64,000 nucleotides of DNA from Selaginella tamariscina (Eukaryota > Streptophyta > Lycopodiopsida > Selaginellales > Selaginellaceae). Position numbers and translations under genes: made by a program. How positions within the stretch are numbered: position 1 is the stretch's first letter; each line of letters starts with the position of its first letter. Shown one piece after another: positions 1 to 11,453 of the stretch. Under the pieces are notes generated by a model that was given only the letters and a program-made list of their open reading frames with translations, did no database searches and was not told the DNA's origin. The stretch covers positions 124,001-188,000 of the forward strand of contig PUQB01000459.1 of assembly GCA_003024785.1 (NCBI GenBank), read 5' to 3'.

Positions 1-457
1 AGCTCCGTAACTTGTGCATGCAGAACGGTACTTATCAGGATCTCCAAAGCAGGCTTCAAAGGCAGCCACGAAACCTTCAAAGTCTTCCATCAATGGGTCG
101 TCACGCTAGCAAGGGGCAACCCAAGCCGTGGAGATCCACTTAGTAAGGATGCCAAAAGGCCAACCTTTTGTGCATCGTCGAGTAGCGGCGTGGTTGCATG
201 CGGATCAAGAGCCGGATCTGATTCAGGAAACCTTTGGAACTTTTCTGGCATGCTGATCTTCGGCTCCGAAGAAAAGTTCGATGAAGAGGAACCACCGATG
301 CCTGAGAGAGAGCCTGCGCAGCAGCCTTGGAGGATGCATCAGCAGCTGCATGTGCCGCATTGGTGGAACCTTGCAGATCGGTGACCACTTGGCGCAAAGT
401 GGCCAGCTCATGAAGCAACATTTGGTGCTCGCGTTGAAAGTGCTCAAAATCAGCCAT
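1..457 (-). pseudogene. Ty3/gypsy-like gag, N-terminal part, frameshifted
   Basis: Reading from an ATG at 457 on the minus strand, the product starts MADFEHFQREHQMLLHELAT and continues into an Ala/Ser-rich stretch, like the N-terminal helical part of plant Ty3/gypsy capsid polyproteins. The frame breaks near 290-300 (after QALSQASVV). It can be followed in other frames to position 1, where residues like EDFEGFVAAFEACFGDPDKY resemble the retrotransposon gag core. The rest lies outside the window. Assignment as gag rests on composition, place and a duplicated copy at 936-1232; no zinc knuckle is visible here. It is non-functional because of frameshifts. Confidence 0.6.
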
Positions 458-1655
458 GATCTATGAAAGAAAAAAGAGAAAAACGAAGGAAAAAATCAAG
501 GAAAAAAAAGTAGCTAGGAAACGAAGAGCTATGAAAGAGTTACTATCAAACTGTCAAGCCACGATCCAGGAAACAGAAGTGCAAGAGAAGACGCAGGAAC
601 AGGACCAGGAGAGCATAGAACCAGAGTAGGACAAGAAGCGCAGGACAGGATCCAGGAGTGAGACAGGAACAGGATGGATCTAGGAGCGAGATAGGAACAG
701 GACAGGATCCAGGAGCGAGACAAGAAGGAGGCAAGAAGCAAGAACAAGACAAGAACAAGAATGATCGTAGAATGACTGGTGTTGATAGTAACTGATTGTA
801 CAACAATTAGGTCGGAGCTTTTATGCTCACAACTCCAAGCTAATCTGGTCATAAGTCTAATCTAGTCATGAGTCTAATCTAGTCATGAGCTAAGAATAAT
901 GTCCCTTATCCTCTAGGCATATCCTGTAGCATATCCTATAGGTATATCCTGTAGGAATATCCTGCAGGCATATCATGTAACCTGTATCCTGTATCCGAAA
1001 TCCTGCATCCTTTGATTGTGACAATGCTAACCTTCGGCTCCGAAGAAAAGTTCGATGAAGTGGGAACCACTGATGCCTGGGAGAGAGCCTGCGCAGTAGC
1101 CTTGGAGGATGCATCAGCAGCTGCATGTGCCGCATTGGTGGAACCTTGCAGGTCGGTGACCACTTGGCGCAAAGTGGCCAGCTCATGAAGTAACATTTGG
1201 TGCTCGCGTTGAAAGCGCTCAAAATCAGCCATGATCTAGGAAAGAAAAAGGAGGAAAATGAAGGAAAAGAATCAAAAAAAGGTAGCTGGAAAACGAAGAA
1301 CTATGAAGCAGTTACTATCAAACTGTCAAGTCACGATCCAGGAACCAATAAGAGAGCAGGACATGAAGGCTTGACTCAGGAACAGGACCGAGAGCAGGAC
1401 GGAACTAGGAACAGGAACAGAATAGATCCAGGAGCAAGACAGGATCAGGATAGGATCCGGGAGCAAGACATGATTCAGAAATAAGACAGAAACAGGACAG
1501 GATCCGGGAACAAGACAGGAGCAGGACAGGAAACAAGACAAGAACAAAACAAGACGAGATTGATCGTAGTAAGACTGGTGTTGATAATAACTGATTGTAC
1601 AACAATTAGGTCGGAGCTTTTATGCTCACAACTCCAAGAGCTAATCTAGGCATGA
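257..1655 (-). repeat. Tandem duplication of gag start plus leader (about 775-bp unit)
   Basis: The block from about 257 to 880 is repeated from about 1031 to 1655. Landmarks are the string TTCGGCTCCGAAGAAAAGTT at both starts, the gag ATG context, and TAACTGATTGTACAACAATT at both ends. Each unit holds the first part of gag and its untranslated leader. The leader contains a short purine-rich minisatellite built on CAGGATCCAGGAGC-like and GGAACAGGA-like words (about 560-760 and 1370-1550). The two units differ by substitutions and small indels, so the duplication is not recent. Confidence 0.8.
936..1232 (-). pseudogene. Second copy of gag N-terminus, truncated
   Basis: The minus-strand ORF starts MADFERFQREHQMLLHELAT at 1232 and is nearly identical to the copy starting at 457 until about residue 60. 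It then runs into unrelated AT/CT-rich sequence (about 900-1020), which consists of degenerate repeats of an ATATCCTGTAGG-like word. It is a by-product of the tandem duplication and cannot make a full gag protein. Confidence 0.6.
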
Positions 1656-1880
1656 GTGCTAAAAGTGGTTGCATGCATGCAAAAGTGACTGCATGCATCC
1701 AGAGGCTAAGATGAATCCACATGTCCCTTATCCTCTAGGCATATCCTGTGGCATATCCTATAGGAATATCTTGCAACCGTATTCTGTGTCCGGAATCCTG
1801 GTAGGAATATTCTGTAGGAAAGTTCTGTAACTCATATCCTGTATCCGGAATTTTATATTCTGTATCGGGTCGTGACAGTA
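1656..1880 (-). other. Probable LTR-edge sequence of the gag-bearing element
   Basis: Read on the minus strand, this stretch begins TGTCACGACCCGATACAG. That resembles the TGT(T/C)ACGACCC start of the LTRs seen at 3785-3987 and 9099-9297. The body is a run of degenerate ATATCCTGTAGG-type repeats that also occur at 900-1010. I could not find a matching second LTR, a PBS or a target duplication, so the LTR reading is tentative. Confidence 0.35.
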
Positions 1881-3784
1881 GCAACTTCTTCCACTATGGT
1901 GGAAGCTGTATGCATTGAACAAGCTTATCACTATATATATGCATGAATATCCATAGCAATCATTAATCAATTAACTTTCATATCTTGTAGTCTTTATCAT
2001 TTAGTTCAACAATTCTGATAGTTTTCTTCTTGTTGTACCATTGGGAAAACTTTATCTCAAGTTCATGAGGAAAAAACCATCTTCATGGAAATGCTGGAAA
2101 CACCATATATTGGTGAGAGCTTAACCATGCATATTATAGTCCCATCTTGAATGAGAACACCTGTCTGTGAATTTGAACCTTGGAGTAATAAAAGCTACAT
2201 CTTGTGTGTGTTGTTCTCCAAAAAAGGATTGTCATATCAATTGTTGCTTTTCATGACTTGGATATGCCCTGAAAACTGGACAAGGAAGGAATCATAGCCT
2301 AATAGTTACGTAACATTTGATTTGACGGCTTAGATTTTATATAATATTAAGTCAAAAACCTTTTCTTCCCTACGAACAAGAATATTATTGAAATACATTC
2401 ATAGAAGTAGTCATGTGGGACGATGGGTTGACATATTAATAATTAAAATCGTTTATTATTAATGAGAGCAATAGTATACTCATTGGTTTTTGCTTTTTAT
2501 TCTTTAGGTTAATAGAATTTCCTTTACAATGAAAAAGTACGGTTAAGAACCCTTGATAAATTCAAACTCTTAAAAGAATTACCTTTTAACCTATCTCTTC
2601 TTATCTTATATTTGTCTCCAATACATTGGAAACTCCCTCAAAACATAAATTATAATTTGATAATAATAAAGCACATTCTATAAAATTTAAAAATGAACTT
2701 TTACATTTTTATCAACAAGAATACACTAAAATCCTCAACAGTGAGGATTCACTAAAATCCTTGATGTCGAGTGCATTGCAAACTAGCAGTACACATGATT
2801 TTAAACAGTAATCTTCTCACTCATGTTTTTAGTATATATTTTTATATATAAAGCAAAACCCCAAAAACTAAGAGTTTGATTTAGTATTTTAAGCACTTTA
2901 AACACTTCTTAATTTAAGTTTCAATTAAAAAAACTGAGCTAAATTTTTATGTCTCAATCTTTTAAAACCTTACGTAATGATTTTTCTAAAAATCCTGTCC
3001 AAGAAATTCAAAAAAAATAAAAATTGAATCACTGTTTTACATTAAATTTTAACAGAATTAATAATAAAAGGAGGCGCTTAATATAATTGTTTTTAGAGTA
3101 CTGTGTATTAATATATTATATGTATATTTATATTGATTTATTAATTTATAAATCTTACAATTATTGAATTTGTTAATTGCACACATTTAAAAAAATTATT
3201 GCAATATATATAATATACACTTACTGTATATATACTAGTACATACATGTATATGTGTGAACATCTATATATAAGCTTTATCTAGAAAGTTTTCTGTTTTT
3301 TTTACTTTAATATTTCAATTAAATATTTATCATTCATTTTCATATAGGTAATAGTTGAGTTTATTATTTTTTTAATCATCACCATTATAAAATAGTATAT
3401 TGTTAAGTGATAATCTATTGTCAAATAAAATTCCTTTAAATTCCACAGGTTTAATGGTGTAATAGTAGGTAAATATATGTAAGAATATATATATAATATA
3501 ACACATTTATGTAGGGAATTGCTAAATGAAAAGTATTTTTTATTTTTTAAATTAACATTTTCATTTAATAGTTGAGTTTATTAAGTTTAACATAGTTACA
3601 ACTACATGTATAAGCTATGCATAATCTTTTTAATTAGATAGGCATTTACAACACAATTAAATATGTAATGTATTAGTAGTAATTGTCTGTCTGTATCCAT
3701 ATATATATATATATATATATATAGCATTTCCTCACTATACACTCATCTATACACACATTGAAATCTTGATAATAGTTTAGTAAA
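1881..3784. other. AT-rich intergenic DNA
   Basis: There are no supported genes. The sequence is strongly AT-rich, with homopolymer runs and an (AT)n microsatellite at about 3702-3722. Nothing else was recognised. Confidence 0.6.
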
Positions 3785-3987
3785 TGTTAGGCACCACTAC
3801 GTACAAATTAGAGACCCTCACAAAACCACCCGACCTCCCCCGAGCTGTCTCTAGCTGCTCTTCAAAAAGGCTTCCTAAAAATTAGTGTGCCCTTAATTCT
3901 CTTAGATCTAAGTATAGCTCTTTAGGAATATTCGAGCTTATACCTTTCTAAGGAATATTCTTTGATTTGTTATAACGGGTCGTAACA
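3785..3987 (-). repeat. 3' LTR of Ty3/gypsy element 1
   Basis: On the minus strand it starts TGTTACGACCCGTTATAAC and ends GTGGTGCCTAACA, so it has the canonical TG...CA ends. It matches 9099-9297 with scattered differences. Confidence 0.9.
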
Positions 3988-3989
3988 AT

Positions 3990-3998
3990 CCTCCCCCC
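3990..3998 (-). other. Polypurine tract
   Basis: The minus strand reads GGGGGGAGG two bases before the TG of the 3' LTR, the usual place for the plus-strand primer of an LTR retrotransposon. Confidence 0.75.
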
Positions 3999-4032
3999 AT
4001 TAGCAAGTCCTTGTCCTCAAGGGCAGTATAAC

Positions 4033-4714
4033 TTACTCAACCGGTCCTGTATCATTAGTCTTGTACATCCACAAAGAATCTACCTGGACTTGTTCCTTGA
4101 GTACTCTCTTTAACTGGCTAACATGAAACACTGGGTGCACCTTCACTCCTTCTGGCAGCCGTAGTCGATATGCCACCTTATCGATACGCTCCAGAATCTC
4201 ATAAGGACCTGAGTACTTGGGAGACAACTTATCATTGTGTCCCTTCCGTAAGGCCACAACAGTGTTCCGCCTTACATGTGTGGCAAATACCACTTGGAGA
4301 TATACATAGTCTCCCACCTGGAACTCTTGGAAGCTTATGTGCTCATTAACAAACTTAATAGCTCGGCTTTGAGTTGCTTGTAAGTTCTTCTTGCACAAAC
4401 TCTAAATATTTCTAGGCTCAACACTTAGATCTTTAGCTTCCTCATGCATGTTGCCTTGAGCTTTCTTACTTGCTAAATCCAGCTCAAAAGCTGTCTTGGA
4501 ATGCCGTCTAAACATAGCATAATATGGACTCATTCCAATGCCACTGTGTCCTTGGCAAATGGGTGACAAAGTCCATAGAGATACTGCCCCATCGCCTGTC
4601 TTGAATAGGCAATGGTACTAATAACCCACTTGGTTTTTCCCTAGGCACCTTTACTTGCTGACACTTGTCACAAGTCCTGCAGTACTTTATGATATTAATT
4701 TCATATTCCTCCAA
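4033..4714 (-). pseudogene. Integrase remnant (zinc-binding domain and C-terminal GPY/F region)
   Basis: Two minus-strand frames are recognisable. The segment 4508-4714 has KYCRTCDKCQQVK, the CxxC half of the HHCC zinc-binding domain, followed by SISMDFVTHLPRT. That is the start of the catalytic core with its first aspartate. The segment 4033-4398 has KLSPKYSGPYEILERI and HPVFHVSQLKRV, the typical GPY/F tail of Ty3/gypsy integrases. Most of the DDE core between them is missing or scrambled around 4400-4507, so the enzyme is dead. Confidence 0.85.
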
Positions 4715-4860
4715 TAGAATCTTCTCTTGATTAACTCATACGTTTTCCTCCCCTCAAAATGACCAGCCTCTAGGTGATCATGATGGAAATATAGCACTTG
4801 GTTGATCAAATGGTCCACACGAGGAAGATACACACAGCCATTGTAGTACAAAACTCCATC

Positions 4861-5450
4861 CTAAAATGAGAATGGTGGCTCTAGCTCTCCTCTGAGCTCC
4901 TGCACCACAGCGTCTTGTGCTTGAGCATGTTGAACTACCTGGCTAAACTCATTGACCGTCCTTGTTAATGCATTACATAAGTGTGTTTGGAATTCTTTAA
5001 CCACTGTGGCTCTCCTAACGCATGACAAAGCATCTACCACCACGTTAGCCTTTCCCACGCAATACTCAATAGGAAATTTGCCAAACTCCATGAGCTTAAC
5101 CATTCAGCAAGCTTGCTGAGGGTTAACTCTTTCTGTTTGAATAGATACACCAAAAGTCTTGTGATTTGTAAACACTTTGAAACTTACATCATAAAGATAG
5201 TGCCTCCAAACTCATAATGCATTAACAATAGCTAGTAGTTCTTGCTCATACGTTGAGTATTGTTGCTCTACAGGATTCAAGTACGGCTCTTATAAGCAAT
5301 AGGCCTTCCCTCTTGCATAAGTACAACTCTAATAGCCATTCCACTTGCATCACATGATACCTCATAAGGCTTAGAGGGATTTGCAATACATAAAACTAGT
5401 GCACGTACCAAAGCTTGTTTCAAAGCTTGGAAACTGCTCTTCTCTGAAGC
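4861..5450 (-). pseudogene. RNase H domain remnant
   Basis: The minus-strand frame 4861-5103 contains LMEFGKFPIEYCVGKANVV followed by DALS. This corresponds to the end of Ty3/gypsy RNase H, where intact elements read KGKENVVADALSR. Upstream to about 5450 the frame is broken by stops, but words such as the TNHKVF-like and YASRQL-like sections can be traced only roughly. It is non-functional. Confidence 0.65.
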
Positions 5451-5453
5451 ACT

Positions 5454-6200
5454 TTATGCAAAGGGAACGTCCTTCCTCAGCAACCTAGTTAATGAAGAAG
5501 CTTTCTTGGCATAATCCTTGACATACCGCCGGTAATAACCAGCCATGCCCAAGAAACTCCGTAACTCTTCTACATTGCTAGGAATTAGCCATTGCTCCAC
5601 CACTGCCACCTTATGTGGATCAGTCTTCACTCCACTTGGCATCACAATGTGACCCAAATACTCCACTTTGCACTGAGCAAATACACATTTGCTTTTCTTT
5701 GCATAGAGCTTGTTCTCCCTCAACAACTGAAGAACTCTCACAAATGCTGCACATGCTCCTTCATATTCTTATTGTAAATAAGAATATCGTTAAGGAAGAT
5801 CTTCACAAAGTCGTGCAAGTAGTCACCAAACACCTCAGTCGTCAACCAAGTGAATGTGACTGGGGCATTTGTTAAGCCGAATGGCATAACAGTGAACTCA
5901 AAATGCCCAACTATCTTGGTGAACACTCTGCTCCACTAAGATGATCCATGATAGTAATCCACACATGGCATGGGCATCCTGTCCTTCATTGTTTGCTTGT
6001 TGAGAGCTTTGTAGTCTATGCACATCTCATGGTGCCGTTTTTCTTCCTGACAAGCAATACTGGTGCACCAAATGGAGGCTTGCTCAGTTGTATGAAGCCA
6101 TATTCCAATAGCTCCATCAATTGTCTCTTAACCTCTTGCTCCTTAACATGGCTCAGTCGGAATGTCTTACGGTAAATGGCTTTTGTACCTTATTCCAGCT
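5454..6200 (-). pseudogene. Reverse transcriptase remnant with mutated active site
   Basis: The minus strand from about 6200 to 5454 carries the RT domain in several frames. It includes [12 protein letters not shown] and [15 protein letters not shown] stretches, then [14 protein letters not shown], and the thumb-proximal KSKCVFAQCKVEYLGHIV. The active-site block reads IFLNDILIYNKN, whereas the relative at 62289-62594 has [12 protein letters not shown]. One of the two catalytic aspartates of the (Y/F)xDD box is therefore replaced by asparagine. Frameshifts separate the segments. Confidence 0.85.
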
Positions 6201-6425
6201 CCACACCTCTTGCATGTGGTAGCTATGAGGTAGCTCAAGAGGGAAGACGTCAGAAACTCCTCGCACAACAGCTTTGCTCAAGGTGACAGTAAAAGAACTT
6301 GTTTGAAGACTCAAGCTTTGTTCCAAACCAAAGTGTTTTTCACTTCACTATACTCAAGCTTCATGTGCTTGGTGCTCCACTAGATCTTAGGATCCACACG
6401 CACTAGCTTTGCAAGAAGAAGTCTC

Positions 6426-6965
6426 CACCAGCTGGGTTTTGCCAACCTCTAGCTGTAACTCCTCCACACAAACAATTTAGCTCTATATGACAACTAAGCC
6501 CTCAATCTCGTATTGAGGCACAAGTCTTCGTTCAGCTCCACCAGCTGGGTTTTGCCAACCTACAGCTGTAACTCCTCCACACAAGCACTGTAGCTCTGTG
6601 TGATAGTTGAACCCTTAATCCGTATTGGAGGCACAGTCTTCGTTCAGCTCCACCAGCTGGGTTTTGCCAACCTACAGTTGTAACTCCTTCACACAAGCAT
6701 GTAGCTCTATGTGATAGTTGAGCCCTCAATCTCGTATTGAGGCTCTTCGTGCATCTCCACCAGCTGGGTTTTGCCAACCTCCAGCTGTAACTCCTCCACA
6801 CAAGCAATGTAGCTCTATGTGAATAGTTGAGCCCTCAATCTCGTATTGAGGCTCTTCGTGCAGCTCCACCAGCTGGGTTTTGCCAACCTCCAGTTGTAAC
6901 TCCTCCACACAAGCACTGTAGCTCTGTGTGATAGTTGAGCCTTCAAATTCGTATTGAGGCAGACT
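6426..6965 (-). repeat. Five tandem copies (about 110 bp) of a protease-region segment
   Basis: The block beginning CACCAGCTGGGTTTTGCC occurs at about 6426, 6539, 6650, 6758 and 6868, each followed by similar sequence to a CTCAATCTCGTATTGAGGC-like end. In the better preserved relative at 63278-63388 the same segment is present once, as coding sequence upstream of RT. The array is thus an internal amplification of coding DNA; copies differ by point changes and small indels. Confidence 0.85.
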
Positions 6966-7011
6966 CGCACTGGATACTCACCAAGTCGTCCTCCACCACA
7001 ATAGCATGTGT

Positions 7012-8827
7012 GTGTGTGTCAGAGTTTTAACCCAAAGGGCCAACACGTGGCAACACGTGGCTGCCAGGTGGCCATTCGGCGTCATCACCCTGTGTGAGCA
7101 ACGCTAAGTTCCCCAGAACAACCCCAACGACCCCTAGGGTTAGACTCTAATGCCCAAATGGACAAGAGACTTAGGGTTTAGCCTAAGTCTCCGTAGAATG
7201 TCTGCCCCCAGAAACCCTTGAGGGATAACCCTAGTTGACTTAGGGTTTAGCCTAAGTCTCCCTAGAATGTCTACCCCAAAACCCTTGAGGGATAACCCTA
7301 GTTGACTTAGGGTCTTGCCCCTAGAAGACCTAGACAGGCTCATGCCCTAACCCCATCAAGGAGATGTGTGTTCTACACATCCCCCGTGACAGAGCTAAGG
7401 CATTGTCACTTACCCCTTGAGGAATCACCCTCATTCGGGAGTACAACCCCTTTAGGGCGACAAGGGGTACCCTGAACCACGACTAACCCCTAAGGGTTTG
7501 AGTGGCCAAGTTACACCCTAGACCTAGGGCTAGTACTTAGTGAGAACACGAGTGTGCGCCGTAGGCGAACACGAGTGTTCTGCTAAGCAAACTCCCTAAG
7601 GCTAGGTTTGGGATAACCCTAAGCACATGACCTTGCGAGTGCCTTATGAAAGGGCTTTTGCTAATGAGCTTAGGTTGTTCACCCCTGGATTCCAAGGAGA
7701 ACACTCCCCTAGCCAAGTGTGCCAAAGCACACCTAGTTACGAGACCTAACCTCCCTCGAGCGGATGCCCAAGGCTTAGCACCCTAGTGCAAGCACAAGCA
7801 TGCCTGTTTGCTAGAGTATCCAACCCCTTGGCGACAAGCCGATAACATAACCCCAAAGGGCGTGCCTCGGGCGTTGTACCATGTGACGTTTAGCCCAGTG
7901 TCACATCCCCATGTGACACTGCCTTCCAAGATGTGAGCTATCATGCCATAGCCCTTAGATTCAAGAGTTGCACCAAGTACCACAAACGTGGTTCCTAAAT
8001 GCCAACTCTAGAACCCTCAATGAACCCTTAGGAACCAGGTAACGTGAACCTGTCAAACAAGATCCCACGCCCACAGTTGGACAAGGACACGGATGTGCCT
8101 TGCTTGGCCGTGAGTGCTACATCTAGCTTGACGTGGAGGAGGAGGCTGGAGACAAGCCTCAACCTTTGCCTCTTGGAACGTGCATTCCGACGAGACCTCC
8201 CAGGCATGGATTCGCCAACGTTAAGGGTAAGCTACCCCGAAGGTGGGACGTACCACTGGCATCTGGAAGTTAGGGCGGCACAACAGAGGGTTGTACCTTA
8301 ACGACACAAGCTGAAGCTTGCACCGGCAGAAGAGCAACGAACTCATTCATGAACCCAGGAGCTCTCCTACATATACTCTACCTTATTTATGTGACGGACC
8401 CCCCCCCCTGTTTACCTAAGTGAGTAAGTGGGCTGGCACGGAAATGCCAGCCCTTAGAGAAAATGGTTGTCCTAACCTAATCCTAAACCAACCCCTAGGG
8501 GGGGGGTTTAGGACGTGGGGTTAGGGCAACCCTAGGGTTAGGTCAACCCTAGGGGTGTCCCTAACCCTTATTTTGACAAGCTATAATTTGCAAAGAACCC
8601 TAACCTGGAACGTCAAAATGGGGGAGGGTTCTCTAAATGGAAGTGCTAGCTTCGCCTAGAGTTTCTTGCAAATACCTAACGACACCCGGCCGGACCATCA
8701 CTAGATACCCAAGTGCACTATGCGGGCCTGTTTCTTCTACATCTAGGTTCGTCACATAATCCAGTAGGTAACAACAGTCAACGTCCAAAGTAAAGGGTCG
8801 AGTCATAGTAAAAACTATGACAGTGTG
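7012..8827 (-). mobile_element. Solo LTR of the 1.75-kb LTR family, with TSD GTGTG
   Basis: Sequence 7017-8822 starts TGTCAGAGTTTTAACCC and ends ACTATGACA, the two ends of the LTR seen at 60624-62393, here in minus orientation. It is flanked by GTGTG on both sides (7012-7016 and 8823-8827). The empty site can be read in the relative near 63500, where GTGTGTGTGGCTCC is continuous. There is no internal region, so this is a solo LTR left by recombination between the two LTRs of a full insertion. Confidence 0.9.
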
Positions 8828-9070
8828 GCTCCTCTCGTGCCATGTAGTGTACCTATTGAGCAAGAACAAATAGAAATTTACCTTGTGGTTTAGAGAAGTC
8901 TCTTTTGTGCTCCTCTTTACGCTCCATCTCCTAAAGCTTCTTAGGCATCTACTTGTCCTTACTGCCATTGAAACTTTTGCCCTTGGGCTTGCTTCTCCTT
9001 GGAGAATTTGTTTTTTTAGTGTCCAACGTCTCCACACATGTGGTATTATCCTCTCCTTCCCACCGGTCAC
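8828..9070 (-). pseudogene. gag C-terminal / pre-protease remnant
   Basis: The minus-strand sequence here aligns with the zinc-knuckle-to-protease spacer of the element at 63500-63740, for example RSKPKGKSFNGSKDK against RNKPKGKGFNGDKDK. It lies almost against the PBS, so the leader, the main capsid region and most of the zinc knuckle have been deleted. Frameshifts are present. Confidence 0.65.
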
Positions 9071-9080
9071 TCATCTCAAA

Positions 9081-9096
9081 CCTGGCTCCGATACCA
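9081..9096 (-). other. Primer binding site (initiator tRNA-Met)
   Basis: The minus strand reads TGGTATCGGAGCCAGG two bases after the CA end of the 5' LTR. Plant initiator tRNA-Met ends in TGGTATCAGAGCCAGG in DNA terms, so one position differs. Confidence 0.9.
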
Positions 9097-9098
9097 AT

Positions 9099-9297
9099 TG
9101 TTAAGCACCACTACGTACAAACTAGAGACCCTCACAAACCACCCGACCTCCCCCGAGCTGTCTCTAGCTGCTCTCCAAAAAGGCTTCCTAAAAATTAGTG
9201 TGCCCTTAATTCTCTTAGATCTAAATATAGCTCTTTAAGAATATTCTAACTCATACCTTTCTAGAGATATTCTTTGATTCGTATATGGGTCGTAACA
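9099..9297 (-). repeat. 5' LTR of Ty3/gypsy element 1
   Basis: It starts (minus strand) TGTTACGACCC and ends GTGGTGCTTAACA. It is the partner of 3785-3987. Confidence 0.9.
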
Positions 9298-11429
9298 ATA
9301 AATACATCTATAATATATGTGGGAGCTGCGAAACTGTATAATAATTATTTTAAAAACTATCATTGAAATTTATTATTTAATTATGTTTTATTATCTAAAT
9401 TTATTGTAGGACTTTATCTGTAATTTACAAATTTGAACTTTCAAAAATCAATTTAATTTAAAATTTAAACCAGATAATAAACTTTATTCACTAATAAATT
9501 ATTAAATATATATAGTATGTAATGTATATATTATATAAATTTAAAATAGGTGATACATATTATACATTTATCTATATACTTAAATTTCTTATTTAAAATT
9601 GCATATGTGGGTATTTTCACATAATGTTATATAAAGTATCTTTTATTAAACTCACTTTCAAATTTTAAAATAATGTGTAAATTCCAATGTTTCCTTCATA
9701 TCGTAAAACATACACTTATTGGTTGTATACATTATCGGTTTGTTGTTTATTAGTAATTTAAGCACAAAGAGATTGATATAGAATATGCTGTTCATATAAT
9801 AAACTGTTAATAGCGTATATAGTAAAACATTACTTAATATATAATATAATAGCATTGAACATATTGTTAACCTTCTCATGGATATGCGCGTATTTAGTAT
9901 AGATGTGTTGTATATAGTTACAAGCACAAGTAAATATGGAATATGGACATGTGTGTGCATATATACATACATTGCATACACACCATACACACACCTCTAA
10001 TGTGGTCTTGCCTGAGTTTTCCAAACTGCATCCATGTACATACACACATGCACATACACATAGACATATTCATGCACACATACGTATATACCGATATCTT
10101 TATGCATATGTTTAAGGTTTCACGAGCAGCTGATGCATGCGAGAGTGGCATTACTTGCACCATCAACAGCTGAAGTATAGAGTTAATTAATGTTAATGTT
10201 AATTTAAATTTATTTTTTATAATTTTTAATTAAGTCTCATATTAAAATTTATTTTATACTTATTTTGAGAATACGTATGTGTTGTGCACTAATAACGTTA
10301 TTTATTGTATGAAATACGAGCGTTAGGAAAATAATAATAGCAAATATTAACTTTTTATTAATATTATTATCAATTAGAGCTATATTAACTTTAAATATTT
10401 TATAATAATAATCTTGCAATAATACTATTTAAGAAAAGTTTAAGCGAAAAGTCGTAATCATTAACACAAGAATAATATAAAATATATGACTAGAATGGTT
10501 TAAATTTAATTAAGTTTAATGTTAATTAACAGTCTTAGTTTAGTGCTAATTAAATCCGTGGTTTAGGGTTAATTAACAGCTGAAGGGCGTGAAGGAAAAC
10601 TTCACAGGGGTATATCTGCATGAACTTTCAGGGTGCAATTAGGGCAAAGATGCAATTTTTCCTTAATTTAACAGCCAACTACCACTTAAATATATTATTT
10701 TATAACTATGTTTGGATGTGATGGCCATCTAACACATGGTGAAGGTGATTAAAGATTGCATATGCAAGGGTCGAATATTGACATCATAAGCCGTATCAAA
10801 TTATAAATAAAATTATGAGTATTACAAAAGTTAATTAAAAAATTTACTGTGTATTAATCTTTATTTGTAAAACTGCATATGTATGTGTGTGTATAACACC
10901 GTTAAAACCGCTTCATATCTCCAGCTTATATACATGTGTTAAGTCTCCTATATTACACTTAAGTTGCAGCACACACACACACACACACCACACACAAACC
11001 GTATATATATATATGAAGGCGCGATGTAGGCATAAGCAGCGACAGCTTATTAATAATAAAAGTGCTAATTAAAAAACTGTGTATTATCAAGGTTTTATTT
11101 TTATTGTAAAACTGCATATATCTCATATGAATATATAAAGCATGCAAAATCATATATACATGTTAAAACCACTACCTCTACTTTCTCATCTCTAGCTATA
11201 TATACATATCTATACAATATATATTAAGTGACCGAGTTTCAATCAAATGTGTATAACATATATACTATATTATACATATATGTATTACAATTTGTTTGCA
11301 TATATTAAATATGAAAAATAATCCGCATTTTTGCAAATACATACATGCTTAACCTCCAGATCGTTTTTCAAGCATCCCATTTATTTGCAATGCAGTCGCC
11401 CAAATCCTGCAGCAGCGACTGTAACCTTA

Positions 11430-11453
11430 TACCCTAAACCCTAAACCCTAAAC
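11430..11453. repeat. Interstitial telomeric repeat (CCCTAAA)3
   Basis: The plus strand has three consecutive CCCTAAA units, the complement of the Arabidopsis-type TTTAGGG telomere repeat, in otherwise unrelated DNA. Confidence 0.85.

Larger units (their letters stand above)
3785..9297 (-). mobile_element. Ty3/gypsy LTR retrotransposon, decayed, with nested solo LTR
   Basis: This element lies on the minus strand, bounded by two similar LTRs of about 200 bp (3785-3987 and 9099-9297). They are flanked by GTAAA on the left and ATAAA on the right, a 5-bp duplication with one mismatch. From the 5' end (right) it shows an initiator-tRNA-Met PBS, a short gag C-terminal piece, a protease-region segment expanded in tandem, reverse transcriptase, RNase H remains, integrase remains and a polypurine tract. 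The order protease-RT-RNaseH-integrase and the GPY/F-like integrase tail place it in Ty3/gypsy. Most of gag is deleted, all ORFs are broken, and a 1.8-kb solo LTR of another family sits at 7017-8822. It cannot move on its own. Confidence 0.9.

Noticed and set aside
7140..7343. Short protein with repeated PKSTRVIPQGF-like units
   Set aside because: It lies inside the large LTR and reflects a local repeat of CTAAGTCTCCCTAGAATGTC-type words; other LTR copies do not keep the frame.
9081..9096. tRNA gene fragment (initiator Met-like)
   Set aside because: Only the 3'-terminal match is present and it sits directly after an LTR; it is a primer binding site. No complete tRNA cloverleaf was seen in the window.
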